From positions 17,903,904 to 17,967,903 of the forward strand of contig NW_024881295.1 in assembly GCF_018691265.1 (NCBI RefSeq): a stretch of DNA of 64,000 nucleotides, read 5' to 3'. Made by a program: the position numbers and the translations under genes. Positions within the stretch are counted from its first letter, which is position 1. Each line of letters begins with the position of its first letter. The DNA is from Tyto alba. Lineage: Eukaryota; Chordata; Aves; Strigiformes; Tytonidae. Below, piece after piece: positions 48,478-59,861 of the stretch. The notes beneath the pieces are model-generated. The model was not told the DNA's origin. It ran no database searches and was given only the letters and a program-made list of their open reading frames with translations.

Positions 48478-51400
48478 CTGCAGAGGAAAGGGTGCAAAAA
48501 TGAGCACATGAACCCCATGCTTCCAGGAGCATGTTTGATTTACCGGTATAAACAGCATCCTTCAAGTCACACTGTTCTATTTTTTCCCCTTCCCAAAACA
48601 CCAAAGTCACATGTGGGCATTTATAAAATGAGATTACAAACTGAAGTTAGTCACATGTAATTGAATTTATACATGGCAAATTCAGAGACAGAGATCAGAA
48701 AGATTGTTAGCTACCTTTGAATGTTAACAAGCAGGAGGATACTTGGGGAGAAGACAAGAGAAGAGGGGAAAGAGCATGGCAGAGACAAGGAGACCAGGTT
48801 GATTCTGTATCAGTCACATACAGTGTGGGAACAGGCTGGTGCTTGTAAGAAAATCTTTACATCATTCTCCCCAAAGACCAGTGCTGATCAGGTCAGGAGT
48901 TATGCAGGACATGAAAAACTTCAAACGATTCAGCTCAGTTCCATCCAGACTCATATTGGTTACTTTTTCCTTGATGTTGGGAGAAAAATGGACACAGATC
49001 TCCTTGGCTGCCTTGATGGGGCATTGGCAGTGCCCAGCCTTCAGAAGGGCCAAGCAGGGAGCCCTGTAGTTTCCTCAAGGGTTGTCCATATGGCTCAGAT
49101 ACTGTCAAGCCCAGTTCATGCCTGGAGACATACCTGTTTAGCCGTAGAGCACAGGCACACCGGCAGCCCTCAAGCAGCCTTCCTCGCACTGCCTACCAGG
49201 ATGTCCGAGCCCTGGAATGAACATTTCTCAGGTCTGATTTCCCCTATTCCTGCCATTATGGGCAAACTGTAAGGCTATCACCATCTGAGCCGGTGATTTG
49301 AGACATGATAGTGACAGAGGGTTATTTAATGTTGGCTTATCTGCCATCTGATGGTCTCTGACAGTCATGGCCAGTTGGCTGTAATCCATCCTAGCTCTAT
49401 ACAAGTCATGGAGTTGCCTTTGAAAAGCCTAGGAAGTTAGATATTTGTGCCACTTCCCTAACTCAGACACCCTAAAATTACCTCCAGAGGCTTTGCCCCT
49501 GCCTGCAGAAATACTTGGAATTAGAAAATCCAGCCTGCTTCTCAGTGGACAGGACCCTTGCAGCCCACTGCTAGCTAATAGTTCAGGGCTATAGCCAAGA
49601 GGAAGCTGATGGCTTTCCAGCAGCTAGCTGAGAGCTAGCATCAGCACGCAGGGCCAAAGGAAACCACACCGGTACAGCTTGTACGAAGGGAACACAAGGG
49701 CACACAGGAACCTGGTGCACAAAGAAAGCATGGGCATAGCCAGAGCACAGACCCTGACCAAAGGATAAACTTCCAGGACAATTAATCAAAGCCTAGGACA
49801 AGAATTAACCCAATAAGAATTAAAGGCATAACTGAGGGGACATTTCTCTAGAATAGAAAGCATGGGAAGGGAAGGAAGTGGGGTGTTTCTTCTGGACCAG
49901 CACATCTGATGACTTTGCTGGCATAAAGCACCCTCCAGTAGTGGAGGTGATGCTCCCCCACGGTCACCACCAGCCTCTTCAGGAGTCTCCTGGTGGGAAA
50001 AAAACGATGCCAGATGGATGAGGGAAGGGGCTGCCACCACAATGTAAACCATCTTCTGCAAGTTCCCACTCTGACACTGAGCCTGCATCCCCGGGAACTG
50101 AGGCTGGCCTTCAGTAACAGGATTTTCAGTTGGGCTGATTTCACATTAGCAGCAACACAGAGGATTCCCTGACCTCCAGATGAAAAAGCTGGGCTTACTT
50201 TTAAGTGGATAAATAGGCTTCTTGTTTCATCTGCTATCCACCAAAGCCACTGTTCATACCTGGGCAGCAGAGAGCTATCAGGAGGCCAGGGGAGGTGCCA
50301 GCAGATTTCATTGCTGCCAGCTCAGTACAGGGAAAAGGACAGTTTATCTTTTGCTTTGGGACTCAGAACCCCTGTGCTGGCTTTGGCCTTGAAACATCAA
50401 GCTCAGCCCTTGTTACCTGCAGTCTGGGATCCTAAAAGGCACATGAGAAGCCTTAAAAGCAATGCAAACTGCTTGTCAAGTCATTTTGGCCCTATAAAGC
50501 CTCCTTTCTAATTTTGTTATCAGTGCGTTTAGGAGATGAGCAGAGGCCTACATCTGAGAGCTTTACAGTGATTTTAGGCAGCTACATGTAGTTTAAATTA
50601 ACACTAGACAAGTGACACTATGCCCATTATGGGTTTTCTGCATATTTTATAAGCAATATAATGTCACAGTTAAACTCAGAGCAATCAGCTCCAGCAGAGT
50701 CAAAACATCATTTAGTACTTCTTTTAGCAATTATGTAGATCGCTACACTATCAGAGCAGAGCTACCCAGTAAATAGATGGGCAGCAGATCCTATATTTAG
50801 CAAACCAGATCTTTAGTAAAGGAGTTTACTCTCCTCTAGGGACCCAGGAAGCGCTCTGGAGCACAGGGTGGGACAATTTTGCACTCAATGGGAGACATGA
50901 ACTGGGTTCATTGATCTGCCTGGTATCGGGTCACTGTGAGAGATGCCCAAAGGAGCCGCACAACTTCTCTGTGTTTCGACCATCAGCGTTTCCCATGACC
51001 AACTCTCACAGCACAGGGCACAACATGGCAGTGAGCAGCTCATCTGGAAATCTTCGCCCTTAGGGCTGATTAAAGGTCTGCCTGCACTATTACCGAAATA
51101 CGACAAAACTGAGACCCGAAGCAACTTCCTTTTCTCTCCAGACTATGTTCACTTGAGACTCCAAGAAACCCCAGTGCTCAGACAAGAGCTTTGAAGCCTA
51201 TTTATCCCTGATTTCTGTTAGTCTTATAGATTTTTTTTTTTTTTTTAAACCCTTGCCCTCAATCTCACCTCTAACCTCCATGGGATTGTACCCCTTCATG
51301 AAAGTCCAACTGCTGTGAGTTACCACCACGCTATTTCACCCATGCAGCCTTTGGAGGTGGCAAGTCTCAACAGTCTGGATTGAGGGTGCTGGTAGGCACA

Positions 51401-52578
51401 CATTTTATTACTGCTGCCTGCCCTGAAGTGTGTGACCTTGAGAATTTTGAAGCAAGGTATAGGGGGTTTCAAGCTAAGCCTATGCTTCAATGCTTTCTAG
51501 TAAATTAAGATTTTTTTTTTTTTTTTTCCCCCCTACTCAGAGAAACCTTTCCTCTCATTTTTTAATCACTTCCAGCTGTAACAGACTCACTAATGGCACA
51601 GCTCAGCTTTAATCCCAGGAGGCTGTTTACTGGAACTGGAAAGTTCCCATACTTCCCAGAAAATGTCTGACACCAGGATTGCCTGGCAATGCAAATGCTG
51701 TGGTAATAGGAACATAGGAACAGCACTGGCAGCATAACAGTGGAGAGCAAAAGCACTGGCTAGTTTTGCACTGAACAGGGAAATAAGGAGGTGCCTCATT
51801 ATCAAGGTTAATTTTGCACATTGAAATTTTTATACCATAACAACTTTCTCATTATTCAACATTAGTCCTCAAAAGCTATGCTCAAGTTGAGCAAGAAACA
51901 GATGTGAAACTGACTGGTTTGCAATTACATTATGATAGATTATAAAAGGGCTGGCAAAGGGGCCGCTTATATCACTGTCCCTGTCCACTAAGAGGTCTTT
52001 AGCATGGCCTGTGAAGCTGGTCTTGCATTAAAAGTACAGAAGCCAAAGTGACTGCTAGGAGTAATGGGAGAGCTGCCAGGAAGCTGCAGTGCTTCTCCTT
52101 CTGCCTCAGAAACGCTCCTCTGGGTGCTTGCTTAGGTGAGCAGGGTCTTTTAAAGTCAAAGCCCTTTAAAATTAGTGATTTAAACATTTAGAAGAACCAT
52201 GGTCGCACGGAGATATCCACACCCTGACCTCCACCCCAGAGCTGCCCCCACCTCACAGAGCTCCTGAGCACTGAACGTGACATACGAATTTGATTTGCAA
52301 ACTCCCTGAGTGGGTGACCCCTCTCCCCTGGCCTTGGGGAGAAACATGCAGAGACCCAACGAGGAGCAAGCAGGGTGCTGGGGGGTGCACGAGTTGCTTG
52401 AGGACCCATGGCTCTGCAATGACACAGATCTGACTGTGGCAGAGCTCTGGCCCCGCTCAGCCCCAGGGTCCCTTTGTAACTGGGGACCACGCACCGGGGT
52501 CTGGTCACTCCCCCTGTCCTAAGGGGGACTTTTGCTGCGAGAGATTCAAGAGCGAGGGAGGAGGTGAGACTGACTTAC
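48478..52578. other. OVCH1 intron within protease 1, Asp exon not found
   Basis: Between the His exon and the PICLP exon an exon with the catalytic Asp is expected. The only hint is a minus-strand frame near 48,900-48,990 (NMSLDGTELNRLKF) that could be a very degraded D-I-A-L-L segment without clear splice sites. Confidence 0.35.
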
Positions 52579-52667
52579 TGCTCCACACAATCAGCAGCGA
52601 TGATAACCATGTCTTCTAGGACCAGACTGCCACCACAGAAATGGAAATGGCCCAGTTTGAGGGACAC
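52579..52667 (-). pseudogene. OVCH1: OVCH1 protease 1, catalytic-His exon (His replaced by Asp)
   Basis: The exon is 89 bases, with a ctttgaag acceptor and a gtaagt donor, and is open throughout. It encodes VSLKLGHFHFCGG, then SLVLEDMVIIAADC. This is the first strand pair of a trypsin fold up to the catalytic histidine segment, normally T-A-A-H-C. The His codon is GAT (Asp) at 52,590-52,592, so this domain could not work as a normal serine protease even if translated. The exon starts in phase 0 and ends two bases into a codon. The preceding activation-site exon was not found between here and 56 kb. Confidence 0.8.
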
Positions 52668-55600
52668 CTTCAAAGAAAGGGTCAGGTACGTTTTGAGATG
52701 AGGTGACTCTGGTTTCCTTCCAAAATGTGAAATAACAAAGATCAGCCCAGCCCAGAAAACGACTTTTTCCTCCCAGTATTAGTGTGTGGGACGCCCAACT
52801 GCCTGGAGCACAGGGGAGTCATTTCCAAGTCACGGCTGACCCTTGACAGTCACCTTCAGCCCCAGTGATGCATGAGAGGAATGAGACCCTGAAGCATCCT
52901 AAAACTGAGGAGACCAGAAAGACATCTCATTCCTCTTTCTTGCTGCTGCAAGAGCTTCTCCAGGGCTGGATGCTAGCCAGGGGTCCAAAGAATCCATCCC
53001 CCTGACCCCATCACCCTACCCTCTCCCTACACCACCCTCTCCTGTGCCTTCCAGCACTTCACACTGTTACCTACATACATTTTCAAGATGCTGCATGTGC
53101 AGGGACTGGGTTTTGAGGGGAGGGATGTGTCAAACACTGTTTTGCCACAGGTACCAGCATTTGCTCTGGCAATATGCAAGGCAAGTAGCACTTTTTCTAA
53201 ATAGAGCCATGCCCTGCTCAGTTACTCATAAGGCATCATCCCACAATCATTATTCAGTGCTTTTCCTTATATGAACGCAAGCCACTAGACAAGGTGACTG
53301 TCCTCTGCAACAGGGGACCAGGGAGGAATCCCCCCTTCCCACCTCCGCAACCTCTTTCTGTACCATAAATCCAAGGAAATCTTCAACCCGTGCATGCCAC
53401 AAAAGCTCTGCATCTGCATTAGCTCACACCAGCCAGAGATCTTGTCTTAACCATCAGACCAGCTCATTCCCTCCCACTTTGGAAGGCGAGTCAGCCTGGA
53501 AAGCTGGACAAGAGAGACTTTTAGACCAGCTTCCACTCCTGAGTGAGCAGCGTTCAATGATTTGAGGATGAAAGAGATTTTGCAGCTGCCTCTCCTCCTG
53601 CTTCCCCAGGAGGAAGGCAGTGCACTGCAACACAGACATGCCAGGGCTGCCCTCCAGGCACCAAGTCTCTCCCTCCCACAATTCAAGAGAAGAATTCCAG
53701 TGGCAGAGCATCCTTTGGGCTCTTCAGGTCAACGGGATGAAGTCCATACTTCAGGTCTACATAGAAGACAGAAACAAGAGTGTTTTGCAGCAAGATACCA
53801 CCCCTCCTACCTCCATGCTCAAATGCATCACCCCAGGCTCTTCTGTCAGGCAGAGAATTAATGGGATACATTCTGTGTGTTTCAACTTCCCTGACTCCAT
53901 CCTGAGCTCCAAGCTGAAGTCAATTATATGGAGATAAATGAAAACACAATTAAACTGCATTTCTTGATAAGACCCTGATGTGTGCAAAGCTGAGGTCTCC
54001 TGTGAGGTATTTTCATGATGTGTGTGCACAGTCATAAAAAAAGCACATCTAGAGTTCATCCAGTAGCCTAATTATTAATAAAATGCAGCTGGGGTTTACA
54101 AAAGTACATAACAAGTGCAACAGGTTATAATGACGACACCTGACTTTATCCAAAGTTTATTATTTCAAAGCTTCCATATCTAAGTGCCCTATGTCACTTA
54201 ACCTGAGTAAGTTAAGTCAGCATGAAGGATCTTGTCTCTGAACGGAGCTGGCCCAGCATGCAGTCTTGCTTTTGGTCTGAAACATATCACAAGGAGACAG
54301 AGCTTTCTCACATTGCTTTTGGCACCAGTTGTGCCTTATAAAGGTGGACAACGAGCATGGGGAAAGTTTGACTTGGGTATGGCTGGGTCTGATTAAGTTT
54401 TAGATGCTTCACTGAACTGTACAGTTAAATAAATTCATGGCAAACACATTTATGTTTTCTGGGGAAAACTCCACCAGTCCTTGCCCAGCAGGGAGTGATG
54501 CAAACACTGACAGGCCTGCTGGCCCCATGCTCATCCCCTGGATGAGCTCCAAAACACGATCTTCACAGCAAAGATCACACAGGAGGAGTGATTTCAAATA
54601 CTTGGGACACACACAAAAAAAGGAACCAATTGCAACTTCTCATACCTGAGGTCTGGTTCTCCGGGCTGGGTGGTTGTGGGAGAGAGGTAGCACCAGGCTT
54701 CTGGCTCCTTTGCTGAGGAGAGGACAGAAGCAATTCCTCCACTCCCTTCATCTGGCCTGTGCCTGCACCAGCTAAAAATCACTCTGTTCATCACTCCTGT
54801 CCGATGTGTTTCTCATGACAACAGGAGGGGTCCCCTGCCTCTCCCAAGCCAAAGCTGGGTAAGAGTTCTGTTCCCAGCCATGCAAACATAAGCAATATAC
54901 TACTCATGATTTAGGACATACTTGCACCATGTTTGCCCTGGCAAGAACCTGAAATAATTCACTGGAGTCACCAGGAGACTGAGTCTGGATCCAAAATGTT
55001 AACAACTGTCACAGTAACACCCCTCCAGCCCTCTCTAACTTTGGGGCCTATGCCCTCTGTGTAGACTTGAAGGCAATGCTACTTGCTTAACCTTCTCATC
55101 AGGTTGGCAGGCATTAGAAAGCCCAATAATCTCTCACACCACCTTATCTGAGAGCCACTGAACTGAGGAGCCCACATATTTCTCCTCTACCCGGATGACC
55201 AACTACCCCAAGAACTCGTCTCACAAGGTTGTGGGGACCCTTGCACAACTCCCTGAAGCATCTGGCTGCAGAGGGGTTAACCGAGATCCTTGATGCTCTG
55301 TTCAGCTCAGCCTCTCTCTCTCTCCTTTTTTTTTATATCTTTCTATCATATTCCCAGGGTACTTTCTGGTCTCAAAGCATCTGACTACTGCCGAAAGCTC
55401 AGTCACAAAATCAAGCACAATTTTCTAAGCCATTGACCTGGACCAAGCTCTCCCTAGCCCTTGCTGCTGACTAGCTTTTCCAACAAGAGACCATGGTGAT
55501 TATTGCTATGGCAGCAAGTCTACTAATGAAGTAGAAAATAAATAGACTTTATCAGGAAGGTAAATGATGGAGAAAACATCATTCCCTTAGGTAGAGAAAA

Positions 55601-58211
55601 AAAATAACATTAGCAACAGCAGAAGGACCAGCATCATATTGAAGCAGGGTGGGAAGGAATGCAGTTAACTGGTTATCCCATCTCTTGCTGCAGCTGGGCA
55701 GCTATTTTTAGGGCTAGTTGCATTACTAGGAGCAAATAGGTCTGAAGATCACCATTATTCTGCCCAGCTTGACCCCCTCTGTAGCCTGCCCTGTGCTTAT
55801 TTCCCTCTCTTACCTGCAAGCACCCCTAGGACAGAAGTTTTTATGTGGGTGCAGAGGCAGGCCAGACAGGGAGATATAAATACACATTAGCCACTGCAGG
55901 AGGATGTGCAAGAAGAATTTGAGAACATGCTGCTATTCATTGCTCTCCTAGAAACGCTTTTCTGATCTGAGTGCCCCAGGGTCACCTCTTAGTAAACTCT
56001 GTGGGACTAATCTATTTCTCTTTCTTGCACAGCCAAGGGACCACACTGCAGCAGAGTCACCTGCGTGGGGAATAGCTCACTTGCCACAGCAGCCACAGAG
56101 GGCTGTGGTGAGCAGCACCTAGATGGAAAGGGTAAGAAAGGCTTCCAGTTCCAGCAGAGCGACAACAAGGGGCAAGCACACCAAGGCCTGGCACAATTGG
56201 TAAAAACTGACTGGTTATGCTCACTTTTTTGGTGAGTAGATAACCACCAGTGCTTGCTTCTGTAGCCCCCACACTGGGGCACATCTCCCCACAGCCCACG
56301 CACAGGACTCACCACATACAGCAAGAAGGGACGGGAGCAGCAAGACAAGCCCTGCTCCCTCCCTAGCCCGGGGAAAACACCCTGTGCTGGATCCCAGGCT
56401 ATGCTCTGCTGCACACAAGAAAAACAACTCTCATCTCCCTCCTCACTAACAAGCCCCTTTAATAAACAAGGGGCCAATCACTTTTGGCAGGTGAGGCTGC
56501 AGGGCTGCAACTCAGGTGGGTTTGGAAGCTCTCCAGCCACGTCCTGCTGGGGTTCACCAGCTCCCTGGGCTCTCCCCTTTGTAGTTTGCTGCCCGTGCCA
56601 CACAGAGACATCAGCAGGATCTAATGTCCCCCCTCACCACTGTCACCAGCCCTGGGCTGCCTCAGCCTTTGCAGTTTGAAGCAAATCTCATTGTTTTTTG
56701 CAGACAAGGGTTAGCACAAAGGTGAGTCCAGCCCAGTTTCTCGCCCCACGGTCTCTCCTCACCCAAGCCAGCCAGGGGGAACACCTTTATAAAGCACGGT
56801 GGTGTGTTCCTTCTTCCTTCCCAGAGGACACCAAGAGATCTGTCTGAAACCTCCAGCAGCTTCTCACCTGTGAAGCAACACACGGAGAGCCTGAAGTAGC
56901 TGCCATAAAGATGAAAATGATTTGACCTTTTTTACAGGGAGAGCTGTCATCCACATACTGCAAGAGCAAGCTCCACAAAGAAACCCTGCCCTGTCAGGAT
57001 CCAGGAGAACTTTAGGGTGCATGGGCTGACTTCAAAGTGAGCGTGCAATTCTCCTACAGTGCTACAGAGGGTTTTGCACATACCAAAGTGGCAAAAAAAC
57101 ACTATGGGTTGTGTTTAGGGCTTTTGATTCTCTTTCAGGTCTGTTTTCAATGGAGGTGTTTACCACCATCACAATCCCCTGAGTGAACCTGAGCCCTGGG
57201 AGCATGTAGGAGCACCTGGGAATGTCTTCCAGGAAGAAGGAAATCAGAATTAAATTAGAATAGAATTAGTGGGCGTTTTTTGTTTCTGTTATGTTTTTCT
57301 CTTTGCACTCTCTAGACTTAAGTCTTTGACAGGTTCCTGACAGATGTATAAAGCCTGACATGAAGAACTTATGTCAGTATAATATGCCCCATCATCAGGA
57401 CCGTGTAAGCACTAGCCCTCATCCTTTCTCGTGCTCAGGCTCCAAAAAATGCCTGCTCCAATATTTTTATATGACTAGACTCAAATACACGGGATGTATA
57501 GTTGCTCCTGCATGAGCAAACACTGGGACTCCTTGAACAGTAAAATGTAAGTCAAGTGGAGTAAGAAAATTTGTCCCTTCACCTCTAGAAGAACTTGTTC
57601 ATGGCTGATCCTAAGGAACAGACTGACCCCACAGCCAGGAGAACAAAACCACACACGCCACTTACTTTTCTTACTTTTTATATAAAATAGACATATACAT
57701 ACATTTTCTTCTGCAAAGACTTTGAGCATAACTCCTTTATGCGAAATCTAGCCATAAATCCCACAGTGAAAAAAGCAAAGACTGCAAATTCCTGTACCAC
57801 TGACATACATCCAGTTGCTGCTAAGTGTGAATTTATTTTTAAAAGAGTTCTAATCCATGGGCTGTTTTTTTGTTTGGTTTTTTTTTTTGAAAAAAAGATA
57901 TGTGCAACTGATTAAAAAAAATTAGATACAGATATAAGAACCATATGAACAACAGGCAATGCAAACAACTCCTGCATGAGAGGAACACACAGCGTGACAT
58001 CCACTTCAGGCAGAGATTTCTACATTAATACAGTTGTAGAAGCCGTAACTTTTACACAGGATACCACAGGGGGTATTCTCCAGAAGAAAAAAATTTCAGC
58101 AAGTGAGTACAAACATGGCAATGAACTTTTGCACAAAGTTATCAAGATTACCTGAAGCAACTTTGCCACATTGAAACACTAGTGAATGCCAAGCACTTTT
58201 TTTCTTTGTCC

Positions 58212-58228
58212 TTTTTTTTTTTTTTTTT
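58212..58228. repeat. Poly-T tract, 17 bases
   Basis: T run followed by a second run of eight T after CC. Confidence 0.85.
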
Positions 58229-59849
58229 CCTTTTTTTTGCTGCTGGGTTTAAATGTACATGAAAGCAAAATGGTGCATTTTGAAATTGCTGCAAGAGACT
58301 GAAGGTTGGGAAAAAAAAAAACATCTAAGGACTGATTTTTTTCCAAAGATTGTGCATAATTGCATATATGAAAGATAGAAATTGAGCACTTGGTCAACTT
58401 AATCATATACAGATTGAGGAGACTTAAGCACATACCAACTATTACACTGAGCTGGAGGACAAGTGGGGCAAAAGACCATACAGTTGTATTCTAAATGGCC
58501 TAATTATTAAAATTAGGATGGCAATTATCTTCCTTTACCAAATATGGTACACTGTATTTGGCCTGGTTTCTGTAACTGTTAAAATGCTTTCATAGTTTTT
58601 AGATAGTTTTAGGGATGTCCAGCCTCCCCTGCAAGTTAGGCTCTTAATTTTGGATTTTTTTGACTTAAACTTCTGCCACCCATGTGTATGCATGCACACT
58701 CCCCCCGTCCTCATCGAGATCTCTGGAATGAAGGCCATTTGCACTGCTGCATTCACTTACTGCTTGGCCAAAACAAGTTGCCTGCACATTTGTAAGAAAA
58801 TCTAGTCCAAGGAGCCTATGAGAGAGAGAAAATGCCTCCCACTGCATCATTTATCCCGGAGGACAGAAAAGTAATGGAAGCAAAGAATGCTGGACTTTAA
58901 ATAAGAAATGAAATAAAACAAAATCCATCACCTGAAAATATTATTCATGGGGAAAGGAAGAAGCAACACAATTATTATGTTTTTCATTTAGGATTAAAAT
59001 GCACAGTGAGTACATGGAAGTCCTGTCTAACCAGCTTTGTGTTAAATCTCCACTTTAATATTGGTGAGCACTGAGGTTTAGCCAATGCAACTTGCAGAGA
59101 GCGTGAACTCTCCCCCCCCAGGTAGAGCTTCAGCCATTTATTAATTTGTAATCTCTACTAACCATGCTGAGCTCTGGAGTTGGCAGAAAACAATGTATTT
59201 ATAACTCATTATTTTAGAAGCTGTGCAATGCTAGAGGAAGAGGACATTTCCTATGATTAATTAGGATAATATCCAGTTTATCACAAGGTAAGTCGTTTGA
59301 TTTATCTTCCACAATAGCATTCTGTTTTGGTGGAGGTAACCCATTTCATATCATACTCCATTCTTCTTCTTCATCTGCAATAAACCTTTCACAAGATTAA
59401 TGTCCTGAACAAACACAGTGTTTCAGCATGGATGCCAACGAGACAGGGAGTCAGCTCAAAACTTCACAAGGGTTTAACTGCTTTGGTAGCTCATGGTCTG
59501 AATTGCTCTCCAAGTATGCTGCCGGTTTGCAGACCATCATCCTGCATAGATGGGGTATAAAGTGCTGGTTCAGGAAAGTGGGGTTCATTACTGAGCCCTT
59601 CTCTCTTCGTAACTACCATAAACCCAGCTCCAAAATGTGGAGAGTTGGCCTTTCAGCATATAAATGCAATCCAGTCCAACTAGGATTAAACTCCGTGGAT
59701 ATGTTACCTGCCTAATTCAGGCAAGTGGATGAACATACGCTATGCCTTCCAACCAAACCCCCTCCCTCACCAGGAGGATGGTCTCATCTTTCTACGTTAT
59801 TCTCCAAGTAAGACAGTATTGCAAAAATGGTAATCCTACTCCAGGATCT

Positions 59850-59861
59850 GGGGGGGGGGGG
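59850..59861. repeat. G12 homopolymer
   Basis: Twelve consecutive G residues, a possible sequencing weak point as well as a simple repeat. Confidence 0.9.

Larger units (their letters stand above)
16252..52667 (-). pseudogene. OVCH1: Ovochymase-1 unitary pseudogene (three protease domains, four CUB domains)
   Basis: Ovochymases are secreted polyproteins of trypsin-like (S1) serine protease and CUB domains, first described from frog egg extracellular matrix. On the minus strand I find remnants of three S1 domains and four CUB domains in the order protease 1, CUB1, CUB2, protease 2, CUB3, CUB4, protease 3. The three-protease layout resembles the frog ovochymase polyprotein rather than the shorter mammalian OVCH1. 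Placement next to TMTC1, both on the minus strand, matches known vertebrate synteny and supports OVCH1 over OVCH2. Most exons keep AG acceptors, GT donors and compatible phases; CUB modules and the junctions leading into them are phase 1. At least seven in-frame stops and several frameshifts lie in different exons, so no full-length product can be made. The activation-peptide and signal-peptide exons, the protease 1 Asp exon and some CUB exons were not found. A truncated transcript remains possible. Confidence 0.85.

Noticed and set aside
48862..49053. Possible degraded catalytic-Asp exon of protease 1
   Set aside because: Only a vague resemblance around SLDGTELNRLKF, with no convincing acceptor or donor.
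54594..54794. Minus-strand frame with G-G-I and W, considered as the protease 1 activation exon
   Set aside because: No R-I/V-x-G-G activation motif, and its end phase does not match the His exon.
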